From Rhodococcus xishaensis (GTDB taxonomy: Bacteria > Actinomycetota > Actinomycetes > Mycobacteriales > Mycobacteriaceae), in contig NZ_RKLO01000004.1 in assembly GCF_004011825.1 (NCBI RefSeq), positions 1 through 64,000 on the forward strand: a stretch of DNA of 64,000 nucleotides. Direction: 5' to 3'. Shown here piece after piece: positions 7,333 to 16,653 of the stretch. Each line of letters starts with the position of its first letter. Position 1 is the stretch's first letter. The notes under the pieces are model-generated. The model searched no databases. It had not been told where the DNA came from and was given only the letters and a program-made list of their open reading frames with translations. Both the position numbers and the translations under genes were made by a program.

Positions 7333-9873
7333 GTGGAGCCTGACCGGGGACCCGAACGCGATGGCCCGCCAGCGAGCAGGCGCCGAAAACTGTTCGACCG
7401 GCCGAGACTGTTCGCGATGCTGTCCGAGTGCGCTGCACTCACCGTCATTCGAGGGCCTCGGGGTTCCGGCAAGACCAGCCTGCTCAGGACGTGGATCGCG
7501 TCGGCCCGGGGAGGACCGGAACCGATCGTCACGATGCCGACACCGCAGCCGACCTCCGATTCGGACTCCTACTGGGCCGAGGTGGAAAGGCGGATCGATG
7601 CCGCCCTCACGTCGCCCGGCGAACGCGCGGTCGTGACCCTCGACGACGTCGACCGGTTGGGTGATCCCACGACCGAGGAACGCATCCTCGCATCTCTGCA
7701 CCATCACGAACGTCTGCACGTGGTCGTCACCACCCGTTCCGCCGAGGTGTTCAGCGGCACGGGACTGCTCGACCTCGATCACGTGGCCGTCCCTCCCGAC
7801 GATTTGCTGTTCACGGCCCAGGAGTGCCGAGCGGCACTGCTCGCACGCGGCATCGAGCTACCGCCACATCTGTGGAAGACCGTGCACGACGTCACCTCTG
7901 GTTTCCCGCCCATGGTTCAGGCGGCGATCGCCGTCATCCGTTCGTTCGGCGAACTCGACCACGGCCAGGAACTGACACGCCCCGCTCTCGAAAGGGCCAT
8001 CGATCGCTACGTCGAGCACGCGATCCTGGACGATCCGGAACTCACCGATCTACGAGAGTTCATCCACACGATCGCCGCAGCCCGTACCGTCACCGCCACA
8101 GCCGCCGAGGTGCTGACCAGCGCCGACGATGTCGCGCGGCTGCGTGAACTCGAGACCGCGGGTGTGCTGATCAGGTCGCCGTGGCCCAGGGACGACGAGT
8201 GGACCTTCGTTGCGCCAGTCCGCGACTCGCTGATGCGCGCGGTTCGCCGCGCCGCACCGGAAGGACCCCTGCGGGCTTCGAGTGACCTCGCGAAGTGGTT
8301 CCGCGACGGGGGGAACCCCACCGCCGCGCTCGAGCACGCGGTCGAGGCACAGGACTGGGATCTGGCGGTCGGGATTCTCAAGGCGAATTGGGTGGAGTTG
8401 GTCGCGCGCCGGTTTCACCTCGTCCGCGAAACCCTCACCTCGATCCCCGCGGCCGCGGCCGAAGCGGACCTGTCGATCCGAGCCGGGCGCGAACTCTTCC
8501 TCCGGCTCGGTTCCGATGCGACACAGCTCCCCGATCCGGTACCGCTGCCGGTGACCGGTGCACGGTCTTCCGACCCAGGCGGGGCCGCCGACGCGCTGGC
8601 GGTCGGCACCGTTCAGTCGCTGATTCAGCGCGTCGACGGTAACTACGCGGACGCCGCGGACATCAGCTCGAGGATGTCGGCGCTGGGTGACCGTTTGATG
8701 GCGACACAGTACGACGAGGTCGCCTGGTGCCTCCCACTGCTGCGCGTGCAGTGGGGAGTCACCCACCAGTTGCACGGCGACCTGGGAGGTGCGTCCGTAC
8801 AGTTCCGCCGCGCCTTCAACAGCAACCGGTCGATTGGATCGGACTTCGTCGCACGAAACGCCGCGGGAAACCTGGCATTGAACTACGCCCTGTCCGGCGA
8901 ACTGGGCCATGCCGAAGCCTGGCTCGACAAGGAACGCCGGTACAACGACGAGTCCGCCTGGGTCACCAAGATGGTCCGCGTCGGCGGTCTTGTGGCGTCC
9001 GCCCTGGTCGCGATCGACCGTATGGAGCTCGACGCCGCTGCGAAAGTCCTCGCCGTGCTCGGCGACCTGCCCGACGACGAGGAGTTGTGGGCGTTCGCGC
9101 TTTACGCGCAGTGCCAGTTGGCACTCGTCACCTGCCAGCCCGAGACGGGGCTGGACAGAATCCGTCGGACGACCGCGGTATACGACCGCTGGCTCACCAC
9201 GAGTTCGCTTGCGGCACCACTGCTCGCTGCCGCCGAGGCCGAGCTGCACTTGGCCCTCGGTCACGGCAACGAGACATGGATGACGCTCGAGAACGCGCGG
9301 GGACGCGGCCCGTGGACGACGATCGCCCACGCACGTATGGAACTGTCGAGCGATCGTCCCAACGAGGTGCTTGCGGACTGCGCACGTCCGGCTGTCTCGG
9401 AGTGCCCGTACCCGCACATCCGAATGGAGTCCGCACTGCTCCAGGCCGCCGCACACCTTCATCTCACGAACGAGATACAGGCACGGACCATGCTGCGCCG
9501 GGCCGTCGCGTTGTTCGACCAGACCGGGATGGTCCGCCCGTTCGTGTCGATGCCCGCCGGTTGGATAGCCCGACTGTCGGAGTTGGATGTCGAACTCCCT
9601 CCCGCCTGGACGTCAGCGGTGCCTGCTCCCGGCGCGGCGGTGTATCCGGACCGGATTCAGCTCGTCAACCTCAGCGACCGAGAATCGGCGGTGCTGGATG
9701 CTCTCGTGGCGACCCCGTCAGTTGCCGCGATCGCGGAGCAACTCTTCGTTTCCCAGAACACGGTCAAGACTCAGCTTCGTAGTCTCTATCGCAAGCTGGG
9801 GGTCCATTCGCGGGCGGACGCGCTGCTCACGGCCACTCATTTGGGTTTGATCACTCGGGAACCGGAGGCTTGA
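7333..9873 (+). CDS. Large LuxR-family (LAL/MalT-type) ATPase transcriptional regulator
   Basis: About 846 residues. An N-terminal AAA/NTPase has Walker A GPRGSGKTS (near residue 41) and Walker B VVTLDDVD (near 98). A long helical TPR-like middle follows, and a C-terminal LuxR helix-turn-helix (LSDRESAVLDAL...AIAEQLFVSQNTVKTQLRSLYRKLG, the last about 60 residues). This layout is that of signal-responsive MalT/LAL activators, which bind an inducer in the helical repeat region and DNA through the C-terminus. The start is uncertain: GTG 7333 is chosen because GAGGGGAG lies seven bases before it; GTG 7312 or ATG 7210 would also fit. The frame is open far upstream over the hydrolase gene, which is not coding there. 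It sits alone after the hydrolase gene. Confidence 0.85.
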   Translation: MEPDRGPERDGPPASRRRKLFDRPRLFAMLSECAALTVIRGPRGSGKTSLLRTWIASARGGPEPIVTMPTPQPTSDSDSYWAEVERRIDAALTSPGERAVVTLDDVDRLGDPTTEERILASLHHHERLHVVVTTRSAEVFSGTGLLDLDHVAVPPDDLLFTAQECRAALLARGIELPPHLWKTVHDVTSGFPPMVQAAIAVIRSFGELDHGQELTRPALERAIDRYVEHAILDDPELTDLREFIHTIAAARTVTATAAEVLTSADDVARLRELETAGVLIRSPWPRDDEWTFVAPVRDSLMRAVRRAAPEGPLRASSDLAKWFRDGGNPTAALEHAVEAQDWDLAVGILKANWVELVARRFHLVRETLTSIPAAAAEADLSIRAGRELFLRLGSDATQLPDPVPLPVTGARSSDPGGAADALAVGTVQSLIQRVDGNYADAADISSRMSALGDRLMATQYDEVAWCLPLLRVQWGVTHQLHGDLGGASVQFRRAFNSNRSIGSDFVARNAAGNLALNYALSGELGHAEAWLDKERRYNDESAWVTKMVRVGGLVASALVAIDRMELDAAAKVLAVLGDLPDDEELWAFALYAQCQLALVTCQPETGLDRIRRTTAVYDRWLTTSSLAAPLLAAAEAELHLALGHGNETWMTLENARGRGPWTTIAHARMELSSDRPNEVLADCARPAVSECPYPHIRMESALLQAAAHLHLTNEIQARTMLRRAVALFDQTGMVRPFVSMPAGWIARLSELDVELPPAWTSAVPAPGAAVYPDRIQLVNLSDRESAVLDALVATPSVAAIAEQLFVSQNTVKTQLRSLYRKLGVHSRADALLTATHLGLITREPEA

Positions 9874-10255
9874 CGACACGGAACCGGATGGGGCGGGAAT
9901 AGGTTCGCGCGCCTCGCGTTGACTACGGTAGCTTTGATTGAATTCTCAACTAGTTGGATGATCGGGAGAACCCCATGCCCGACTCGACCGTAGACAACGC
10001 ACAGGTGTCCGGCCCGGACGGCTTCGTCGGCCCGAGCGTCAGCCGACGCCGACTGGCCAGACCGCGGTGTTCGCCCGCGGCGGTACGATCGCTGTCGCGG
10101 CCGCGGACAATCAGAAATCGCGCACCGAGTCGGTCGATCCCCGCTGCGCACGATGTACTCGGCTGATGTCGATGTCGTTGCCGGACAACCGATCGCATCT
10201 GTATTTGGACGGCGATGCGGACACCCTGCCCGCGACTGCCACCGAGGAGGACCAC
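9874..10255. other. Gap before pirin gene
   Basis: This 382-base region has no intact gene. It holds AT-rich sequence around 9925-9960 that may carry a promoter, followed by the possible broken Tat-signal gene listed separately. Confidence 0.5.
9975..10166 (+). pseudogene. Possible relic of a Tat-exported protein gene
   Basis: ATG 9975 has GGGAG upstream and opens a frame with PSVSRRRLA, a twin-arginine-like motif. The hydrophobic stretch expected after it (TAVFARGGTIAVAAAD) is found only in another frame from about 10057, and a third frame holds YSADVDVVAGQPIASVFG from 10156. This pattern would fit a gene broken by small indels, or an exported protein that has been deleted. The remainder of any such protein is absent, since the pirin gene starts at 10256. 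It could also be chance. Confidence 0.25.
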
Positions 10256-11020
10256 ATGCCAGCTCTCACCACCCCGCACATCGACATCCACCGTGCCGGC
10301 GACCGATTGAAGACCCGGATCCAGTGGCTGGATTCGAAGCACTCGTTCTCGTTCGGTCACAACTACGACCCGGACAACACTCACCACGGACTGCTGCTGG
10401 TGAACAACGACGACATCGTCCAGCCGGGTCAGGGCTTCGACACCCACCCCCACAAGGACATGGAAATCGTCACCTGGGTGCTGCGCGGGTCCCTTGTGCA
10501 TCAGGACTCCATCGGCCACTCCGGCGTCATCTATCCGGGACTCGCTCAACGGATGAGTGCCGGCACCGGGATCCTTCACTCCGAGAAGAACGACTCGTGG
10601 CGTATGCAGGGCGACGAGCATCGTGACCCTGTCCGCTTCATCCAGATGTGGGTGATGCCTGACGAGGCCGGCATCACCCCCGGATACGAGCAGCTCGAGA
10701 TCGAGGACGAACTACTGGCCGGCGGGCTGGTTCCGGTCGCGTCGGGCATGGCGGAGCACCGGGATCACGCCGCCATCCGCATCAAGAACAAGTACGCGTC
10801 GCTGCACGCGGCACGCCTACAGCCAGGCAAAGCGGTGCAGATCCCCGAGGCGCCGTTCGTGCACGTGTTCCTCGCTCGAGGCAGCGCCGAGATGGCAGGC
10901 GTCGGAACCCTGTACGAGGGGGATGCGGTCCGGTTGAGCGCTTCGGGCGGCCAGACGATCACCTCCGAGACCGGCGCCGAAATCCTCATCTGGGAGATGC
11001 ACGCACGGCTCGGGGGGTGA
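10256..11020 (+). CDS. Pirin family protein (bicupin)
   Basis: The 254-residue protein matches the YhhW/pirin-like bicupin family. The N-terminal cupin carries the metal-ligand pattern FDTHPHKDMEIVTWVLRG (about residues 61-78) with IHSEKN-type sequence (GILHSEKNDSW) further on. The second cupin is degenerate. Relatives bind iron and include quercetinase-active proteins and transcription cofactors. ATG 10256 has GAGGAGG six bases upstream. It stands as a single gene, upstream of the M13 peptidase on the same strand with about 110 bases between. Confidence 0.85.
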   Translation: MPALTTPHIDIHRAGDRLKTRIQWLDSKHSFSFGHNYDPDNTHHGLLLVNNDDIVQPGQGFDTHPHKDMEIVTWVLRGSLVHQDSIGHSGVIYPGLAQRMSAGTGILHSEKNDSWRMQGDEHRDPVRFIQMWVMPDEAGITPGYEQLEIEDELLAGGLVPVASGMAEHRDHAAIRIKNKYASLHAARLQPGKAVQIPEAPFVHVFLARGSAEMAGVGTLYEGDAVRLSASGGQTITSETGAEILIWEMHARLGG

Positions 11021-11127
11021 GGTCCGAATCGGAGTGAACCGGTTCCTCGGGTTCGGGCCCCGCTCGGCATCCGAGACGAGATTTCGAGGACGGGCCCGCG
11101 CCGCCGAGTCGGTGTAAAGATGGAACG

Positions 11128-13086
11128 ATGACGACTGCGCAGCATTCCGGCATCGACCTCACCCATCTCGATCCGGGCACCCGACCACAGGATGATCTGT
11201 TCGTACACGTCAACGGCCAGTGGCTCGACGAGTACGAGATCCCCGCCGACCGTGCGGTGGACGGTGCGTTCCGGACCCTGTACGACAAAGCCGAGGAGGA
11301 CGTCAAGACGCTCATCCAGGAGGCGGCCCGGTCCGGCGCGGCCCACGGTACGGACGCGCAGAAGATCGGCGACCTGTACTCGAGTTTCATGGACGCGGAC
11401 GCGGTCGAGACGGCGGGACTGTCCCCGATCGCCGAGGAACTGTCGGCGATCGCGAACGCCGCGGACCTGACCGTGCTCGCCGAGATCATGGGGCGTCTGC
11501 AGCGCACCGGTGTCGGCGGCGCGGTCGGCCAGTACGTCGACACCGACGCCAAGAATTCGGCGCGCTATCTGGTGCACTTCACACAGTCCGGGATCGGCCT
11601 GCCCGACGAGTCGTACTACCGCGAGGACGAGTACGCCGGGATCCGCGAGGCGTACATCACGCACATCCGCAACATGTTCGAACTGGCAGGAATCCGCTAC
11701 GACGCCCAGCGCGTGTTCGACCTCGAGACCGCGGTCGCCGCGGGCCACTGGGACGTCGTCAAGCGCCGCGACGCGGAGCTGAGTTACAACCTGACAACGC
11801 TCGACGACCTGCAATCGCGTCACACCGGGTTCGACTGGGCTGCCTGGATTTCCGGCCTGCAGGCCACGGAGGAGCAGCTGGCCGAGATCGTCGTGCGTCA
11901 GCCGAGCTTCGTCGAGTCGTTCACGCAGCTGTGGACCTCGCGTCCGATCGAGGACTGGAAGGCGTGGGCCACGTGGCGGATCCTGCACGCTCGGGCCCCG
12001 TATCTGACGGAGGCGATCGTCGCCGAGGACTTCGCGTTCTACGGCAAGACCCTCAGCGGTACCGAGAAGAACCGGGAGCGGTGGAAGCGGGGGGTCTCGC
12101 TGGTGCAAGACCTGCTGGGCGAGGCGGTCGGCAAGCTGTACGTCGATCGGCACTTCCCGCCGGAGTCCAAGGCACGTATGCAGGTGCTGGTTGCGAACCT
12201 GCAGGAGGCGTACCGGCGCAACATCTCTGACCTCGAGTGGATGAGCCCACAGACCAGACAGGCCGCCCTGGCGAAGCTCGAGAAGTTCACCCCGAAGATC
12301 GGCTACCCGGACAAGTGGCGTGACTACTCGGCCGTCGTGATCGACCCGACCGACGTGGTGGGCAACTATCGCAGCGGCTACGCCGCCGAGCACGACCGCG
12401 ACATCGCCAAGCTCGGCGGCCCGGTCGACCGCGATGAGTGGTTCATGACCCCGCAGACGGTCAATGCCTACTACAACCCGGGTATGAACGAGATCGTCTT
12501 CCCCGCAGCGATTCTGCAGCCGCCCTTCTTCGACCCGGACGCCGACGACGCCGCCAACTACGGTGGTATCGGCGCGGTCATCGGCCACGAGATCGGGCAC
12601 GGCTTCGACGATCAGGGCGCCAAGTACGACGGCGACGGCAACATGGTCGACTGGTGGACAGACGACGACCGCACCGAGTTCGGCAAGCGCACCAAGGCCC
12701 TGATCGAGCAGTACAACGAGTTCGAGCCCAAGGACCTGCCGGGCCATCACGTCAACGGCGAGTTCACGATCGGCGAGAACATCGGCGACCTGGGTGGGTT
12801 GTCGATCGCACTCGAGGCCTACCGCATCGCCACCGATGACACCGAGGCCCCGGTACTCGACGAGTTGACCGGCCTGCAGCGGGTCTTCTTCGGCTGGGCT
12901 CAGGTGTGGCGGACGAAGGCACGCAAGGAAGAAGCACTGCGGCGATTGGCGGTCGACCCGCACTCACCGCCGGAGTTCCGGTGCAACGGCGTGATCCGCA
13001 ATCTCGACAGCTTCCACGAGGCCTTCGGGGTCGAGCCGGGTGACACCCTGTACCTGGAGCCGGAGAAGCGCGTCAAGATCTGGTAG
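11128..13086 (+). CDS. zmp1: M13 family zinc metallopeptidase (Zmp1/PepO type)
   Basis: The 652-residue protein is a full-length neprilysin-family peptidase. The zinc site is GHEIGHGFDD (near residue 486) and the third ligand lies in GENIGDLGG (near 550). The substrate-backbone motif NAYYNPGMNEIVFPA precedes it, and the C-terminus FRCNGVIRN...KRVKIW matches mycobacterial Zmp1 (Rv0198c). No signal peptide or membrane anchor is seen, as in Zmp1. In mycobacteria the enzyme is linked to virulence and inflammasome control; here only the peptidase activity is inferred. ATG 11128 starts the frame. A perfect hairpin terminator follows. Confidence 0.92.
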   Translation: MTTAQHSGIDLTHLDPGTRPQDDLFVHVNGQWLDEYEIPADRAVDGAFRTLYDKAEEDVKTLIQEAARSGAAHGTDAQKIGDLYSSFMDADAVETAGLSPIAEELSAIANAADLTVLAEIMGRLQRTGVGGAVGQYVDTDAKNSARYLVHFTQSGIGLPDESYYREDEYAGIREAYITHIRNMFELAGIRYDAQRVFDLETAVAAGHWDVVKRRDAELSYNLTTLDDLQSRHTGFDWAAWISGLQATEEQLAEIVVRQPSFVESFTQLWTSRPIEDWKAWATWRILHARAPYLTEAIVAEDFAFYGKTLSGTEKNRERWKRGVSLVQDLLGEAVGKLYVDRHFPPESKARMQVLVANLQEAYRRNISDLEWMSPQTRQAALAKLEKFTPKIGYPDKWRDYSAVVIDPTDVVGNYRSGYAAEHDRDIAKLGGPVDRDEWFMTPQTVNAYYNPGMNEIVFPAAILQPPFFDPDADDAANYGGIGAVIGHEIGHGFDDQGAKYDGDGNMVDWWTDDDRTEFGKRTKALIEQYNEFEPKDLPGHHVNGEFTIGENIGDLGGLSIALEAYRIATDDTEAPVLDELTGLQRVFFGWAQVWRTKARKEEALRRLAVDPHSPPEFRCNGVIRNLDSFHEAFGVEPGDTLYLEPEKRVKIW

Positions 13087-13094
13087 TGACGACC

Positions 13095-13130
13095 GGGCGG
13101 TTCGCCGGTCCCACAGCCGGCGAACCGCCC
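13095..13130. terminator. Rho-independent-like hairpin between convergent genes
   Basis: A perfect 14-bp inverted repeat (GGGCGGTTCGCCGG and its complement) with an 8-base loop begins eight bases after the peptidase stop. There is no T-tract, as is usual in actinobacteria. It can serve both this gene and the nitroreductase-like gene arriving from the other strand. Confidence 0.8.
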
Positions 13131-13165
13131 AAGTGCCGAAGGGTGCCGCGCCGGCCGTCCGATCG

Positions 13166-13540
13166 TCAGCCAGCGACCAGATCCATCCGGAGGAACTCGT
13201 TGACGCGAAGCAGTTTCGGCGGAAGTGTCACATCGTCCGGGAGGGCCTCGACCGCCTCGCTCCTTCCGACCACGCGTGGGGCCGCGAGTTCGACCTCTCG
13301 CCCGTCGACGCGTAGCCGTGCACTGCCGGCCGCCAGGACGTTCTGCACCCAGTCCGCGCCTGATCCGTACACCAGCACGAACATGTAGCCGGCGTCGACT
13401 GGATGCACCCCGAGCGGAGTGTGGTACGTCGCGCCGGACGCGCGACCGACGTGGATGAGCACAGGCCATTTCCCGCCCGCGATCGCGCGATTGTTGAATA
13501 CCCGCTTGTTCACGTGTCCCCACCACTTCGGCATGGCCAT
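13166..13540 (-). CDS. Deazaflavin (F420)-dependent nitroreductase-family protein
   Basis: The 124-residue protein has the Ddn-like fold signature: an N-terminal segment VNKRVFNNRAI, then GRASGATYHTPLGVHPVDAGYMFVLVYGSGADWVQN, typical of the nitroreductase family of deazaflavin-dependent oxidoreductases. Members reduce quinones or nitro compounds with F420H2. ATG 13540 is preferred over GTG 13543 since AGGAG lies seven bases ahead. It is divergent from a TetR gene, with two operator-like palindromes between, so its expression is probably controlled by that repressor. Confidence 0.85.
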   Translation of the reverse strand: MAMPKWWGHVNKRVFNNRAIAGGKWPVLIHVGRASGATYHTPLGVHPVDAGYMFVLVYGSGADWVQNVLAAGSARLRVDGREVELAAPRVVGRSEAVEALPDDVTLPPKLLRVNEFLRMDLVAG

Positions 13541-13568
13541 CACGGTCTCCTTCCGTCACCTGAACTCC

Positions 13569-13601
13569 CTTACACCGGTAAGGTTGTCTTACGGATGTAA
13601 G
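13569..13601. promoter_or_regulatory. Double operator CTTAC-N4-GTAAG
   Basis: Two copies of the same interrupted palindrome, at 13569-13582 (spacer ACCG) and 13588-13601 (spacer GGAT), lie 19 bp apart centre to centre between the divergent nitroreductase and TetR genes. Position and symmetry fit a TetR-family binding site with two dimers. Confidence 0.75.
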
Positions 13602-13649
13602 TTTGTCAATGGGTCAGCATCTTTGTCAGCACGTCCATAGGGGAGCCCT

Positions 13650-14309
13650 GTGTCACCATCACAGCCGCCACGACCGCCACTGAGCAGGGATCGCGTGCTC
13701 GCGGCCGCGATCGAGGTCGCAGATCGTGGCGGCGTGGAGGCGATCACGATGCGCAAGGTGGCGCAGGAACTCGGCGTCGAAGCGATGTCGCTCTATCACC
13801 ACGTACCGAACAAGGACGCGATCCTCGATGGTGTGGTCGACGCGGTGTTCGCGGCAATCGAGCTGCCCAGCCCGGGGTGCGACGACTGGCGTGATGCGAT
13901 ACGCACCCGCGCTTCCTCCGCGCGCGCAGTGCTGTCGCAGCACCGTTGGGCCCTCGGGCTCATGGACTCCCGTCGCAACCCGGGACCGGCGACGCTGCGC
14001 CACCACAACGCCGCCCTCGGAGTCCTCCGAGAGGCCGGATTCCCACTGTCGATGGCCGCGCACGCAGTTTCGCTCATCGACAGCTACATCAGCGGGTTCG
14101 TCCTCCAGGAAGCAAACCTCCCGGTGACGACACCGGACGATGTCGAGGAGCTGGCCGGTGACATCCTCGAGCAGCTACCGGCGAACGAGTTGCCGTACCT
14201 CCGTGAGTTGATCACCGACCACGCCCTGCGACCCGGCTACGACCACACCGGCGAGTTCGGCTACGGCCTGGACGTGATCCTCGACGCGCTCGAAGCTCGC
14301 CGCACCTAG
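13650..14309 (+). CDS. TetR/AcrR family transcriptional repressor
   Basis: The 219-residue protein has an N-terminal TetR helix-turn-helix (RVLAAAIEVADRGGVEAITMRKVAQELGVEAMSLYHHVPNKDAIL, about residues 14-57). Its C-terminal domain resembles the tetracycline-repressor type (DWRDAIRTRASSARAVLSQHRW, later FVLQEANLP). The start is GTG with GGGGAG upstream. Divergence from the deazaflavin-dependent enzyme and the twin palindromes between suggest it represses itself and that gene. The ligand is unknown. Confidence 0.85.
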   Translation: MSPSQPPRPPLSRDRVLAAAIEVADRGGVEAITMRKVAQELGVEAMSLYHHVPNKDAILDGVVDAVFAAIELPSPGCDDWRDAIRTRASSARAVLSQHRWALGLMDSRRNPGPATLRHHNAALGVLREAGFPLSMAAHAVSLIDSYISGFVLQEANLPVTTPDDVEELAGDILEQLPANELPYLRELITDHALRPGYDHTGEFGYGLDVILDALEARRT

Positions 14310-14355
14310 AGCCCGTAGCCGATCAGGGTCGAATATGCCGGTAGGAGTGCAGCTA

Positions 14356-15786
14356 TCAGCAGCAGCTGGCGGCGGCCGCGGCTGTCGCCCCCGCTGGGGC
14401 GGTACCGCAGCAAGCACTTGCCGTCTCGGCGACCTTTGCGGGGACGCCACAACCACCTAGGTCGACGTCGTCGAAGAGCTCGATCTCGCTGGGGCCGCCA
14501 CTGCTGGACTCGACTCGAGGGGCCTCGCCGACGGACGTGCTGGAGCAGACGCCTGTTTCGGGCAAAATCAACTCGATGCGTCGAGCGCCCTCGTGGTCGC
14601 CCGCGATCTCTGCCACGACGGAGCGGGCCTGCTCGTAGCCAGTCATCAGCAGGAACGTCGGGGCCCGCCCGTAGGACTTCATGCCGATCGGGTAGTAACC
14701 AGTGTCAGGATGGGCAAGCTCGTCGACGCCGTGGGGCCGGACGCTGCCGCAAGAGTGGATGTTCGGATCGATGAGCGGCGCCATCGTGGTCGTGGACTCG
14801 ATGCCGGCATCGATGTCCAATCGCAGCTCGCGTGAAATCGCGAAGTCCGGTCGGGCGCCGGTATTGGCGACGATGTAGTCGAATGGGCCGGCCTTCACGC
14901 CATCGGTCGATATCAAATAGACGCCGTCGCCCTTGTTGATCACTTCCTCGACTCGGAACCCGGTCACGAAGTCGACCGCTCCGCCGGTCGCGAGTCGTTC
15001 GGCGTCGGCACCGAGAGCGCCGCGGGCAGCTAGTTGGTCACTCGAGCCGCCACCGAACATCTGACCAGCCTCGGCCCGGCGAACCAGCCAAGTCGTCCGG
15101 GTGTCCGGAGCTTCCGTTCCGAGAGTGGCGAGATCGCGAACAACGTTCTGAGCCGAATGGCCCGAGCCGATCACGGCAACTCGTTTGTTGGCGAACTTCG
15201 CCTTGTCAGAACCCAACAGGTCCGGCATGCCGTAGCGGATCGCGCCGTCAGTCGCGGCTCGTTCCTCGCCAACGGCGGGAACTCCACCAGCACCGATCGG
15301 GTTCGGCTGATTCCAGGTGCCGCTGGCATCAACCACGGCCTGGGCGACGAAACGGACCTCTCCGTCAGGGGTGTCAGCGACAACGACGAACGGACGACCG
15401 TCTCGACCGTCGCTCTTGACCTTGTCCACGCCCTGGCGGGTCACGTGCTTCACCCGGTGGCTGAATCGAATCACTTCAGCCATCTGAGGTAACTCGGCGA
15501 GCGGCTCGAGGAACTCCTCGATGAGTTCTCCGCCAGTTGGGTGCCCGCCGTCGGCGGGACGCTTCCAACCAGCTGCGTCGAGCATCTTTTCAGCGACTGG
15601 GTCGACCAGGTACCGCCAGGGTGAGAACAACCGCACGTGAGCCCAGTCCCGGATGTTCGCTGCGATCGCGTCGCCTGCTTCCAGGACGATCGGGGTCATG
15701 CCCTGATCGAGAACGTTTGCTGCGGCTGAGAGTCCGATCGGACCGGCGCCGACTACTACTACCGGAAGATTGCTGTTCTGTTCCAT
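14356..15786 (-). CDS. FAD/NAD(P)-dependent oxidoreductase with Cys-rich tail
   Basis: The 476-residue protein begins NLPVVVVGAGPIGLSAA, an FAD-binding GxGxxG motif, and carries a second Rossmann motif, VAVIGSGHSAQNV, near residue 205 for NAD(P)H. It thus resembles flavin monooxygenases and the ArsO-like flavoproteins found in some actinobacterial arsenic clusters. The tail is unusual: after a Cys in ETGVCSSTS and another in LGGCGVP it ends with SACCGTAP and a final ASCC. Such paired Cys residues could bind a metal or metalloid. ATG 15786 is chosen because the protein then starts close to the FAD motif; GGAA lies ahead. It follows the ECF sigma gene on the same strand by 159 bases and is probably its target. 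The substrate is not known. Confidence 0.75.
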   Translation of the reverse strand: MEQNSNLPVVVVGAGPIGLSAAANVLDQGMTPIVLEAGDAIAANIRDWAHVRLFSPWRYLVDPVAEKMLDAAGWKRPADGGHPTGGELIEEFLEPLAELPQMAEVIRFSHRVKHVTRQGVDKVKSDGRDGRPFVVVADTPDGEVRFVAQAVVDASGTWNQPNPIGAGGVPAVGEERAATDGAIRYGMPDLLGSDKAKFANKRVAVIGSGHSAQNVVRDLATLGTEAPDTRTTWLVRRAEAGQMFGGGSSDQLAARGALGADAERLATGGAVDFVTGFRVEEVINKGDGVYLISTDGVKAGPFDYIVANTGARPDFAISRELRLDIDAGIESTTTMAPLIDPNIHSCGSVRPHGVDELAHPDTGYYPIGMKSYGRAPTFLLMTGYEQARSVVAEIAGDHEGARRIELILPETGVCSSTSVGEAPRVESSSGGPSEIELFDDVDLGGCGVPAKVAETASACCGTAPAGATAAAAASCC

Positions 15787-15945
15787 GGTGTGGTTCCTTG
15801 CGTCACTCGTGAGGTTCTCGTCTCTACAGACGACGCTCACCGAACATGGACGCAGAATCTTCCGAGGAATCTTCGAGGCGGTCCCGGCGCGGCTTCGGGA
15901 TCTGACGGCTATGGCGCTGAGATTACGTCTTCGGGTCAGTAAGAG

Positions 15946-16536
15946 TCAGCACGGAGACTCGCCATCGGGACGACGAGTCATCCCGATCGGACGGCCCCTG
16001 GCGTCAATCTCGATCTCGCAGCATTCTTCGAGGGCGCTCAACATCTTTCGGCGGGCGCGCTGGACCCGAGACTTCATCCCCGACACGCTCAACCCCAGCT
16101 CGCCCGCAACCTCGGTCTGTGAGTGACCTTGCATGTCAACCAACGACACGGCCTCGCGATCGGCATCGCTCAGGCCGCTCAGGAGCGGGTCCACACAGGC
16201 CACGAACTCCTGCCATACATCATCGTCGTTGGTTGCGTCGTCCAACTCGGGCAACAGATCGATTGTCACCGCCGGATCGGACGGGACCTCGCGGCGGCGT
16301 GGTGCAGATCGGTAGAAGTCGATGATCGAGTTTCGCGCAACCCTGTAGATCCAACGAGCGGGGTCGTCGATGTCGTCGATCTTTGCGTGCAGCCGGAGAA
16401 AGGTCTCCTGCACGATCTCATCGACATCGTCGGCGTTGTTGACGCGGCGGGCCACGAACTGGCGTAGAGAAGCCCCGAAATCGCGCCACAGATCCCCGGC
16501 AGTCGCCTTCCCGTCTGCCGAACCGTTCGACACCAC
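15946..16536 (-). CDS. ECF sigma factor with Cys-Cys C-terminal motif (SigZ-like)
   Basis: The 196-residue protein has sigma region 2 (VDEIVQETFLRLHAKI...ARWIYRVARNSIIDFYR, about residues 38-75) and region 4 (LSDADREAVSLVDMQGHSQTEVAGELGLSVSGMKSRVQRARRKM, about 120-165). After region 4 it carries CCEIEIDARGRPIG and a final Cys. This CC-x(n)-D-x-x-G tail occurs in SigZ-like ECF factors and may be a sensor, which would explain the absence of an anti-sigma gene. GTG 16536 starts the frame, with AAGG upstream; GTG 16533 is equally possible. It is divergent from the MFS gene and upstream of the Cys-tailed flavoprotein. Confidence 0.8.
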   Translation of the reverse strand: MVSNGSADGKATAGDLWRDFGASLRQFVARRVNNADDVDEIVQETFLRLHAKIDDIDDPARWIYRVARNSIIDFYRSAPRRREVPSDPAVTIDLLPELDDATNDDDVWQEFVACVDPLLSGLSDADREAVSLVDMQGHSQTEVAGELGLSVSGMKSRVQRARRKMLSALEECCEIEIDARGRPIGMTRRPDGESPC

Positions 16537-16653
16537 GCGCTGACCTTATCAAGAAGCGACCAACGAACGATCAGCAAAATCTGTGCGTCCAACGGCCGAC
16601 TGCTACGTCAAAAGAAAAAAGACATCGCCCATCCGCTACCCCGGTTGGAGACC

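Noticed and set aside
10765-12963. A 732-codon open frame antisense to the M13 peptidase gene
   Set aside because: It is a complement-strand shadow caused by the strong codon bias of the peptidase gene, with Val/Arg/Leu-rich low-complexity sequence and no known domain.
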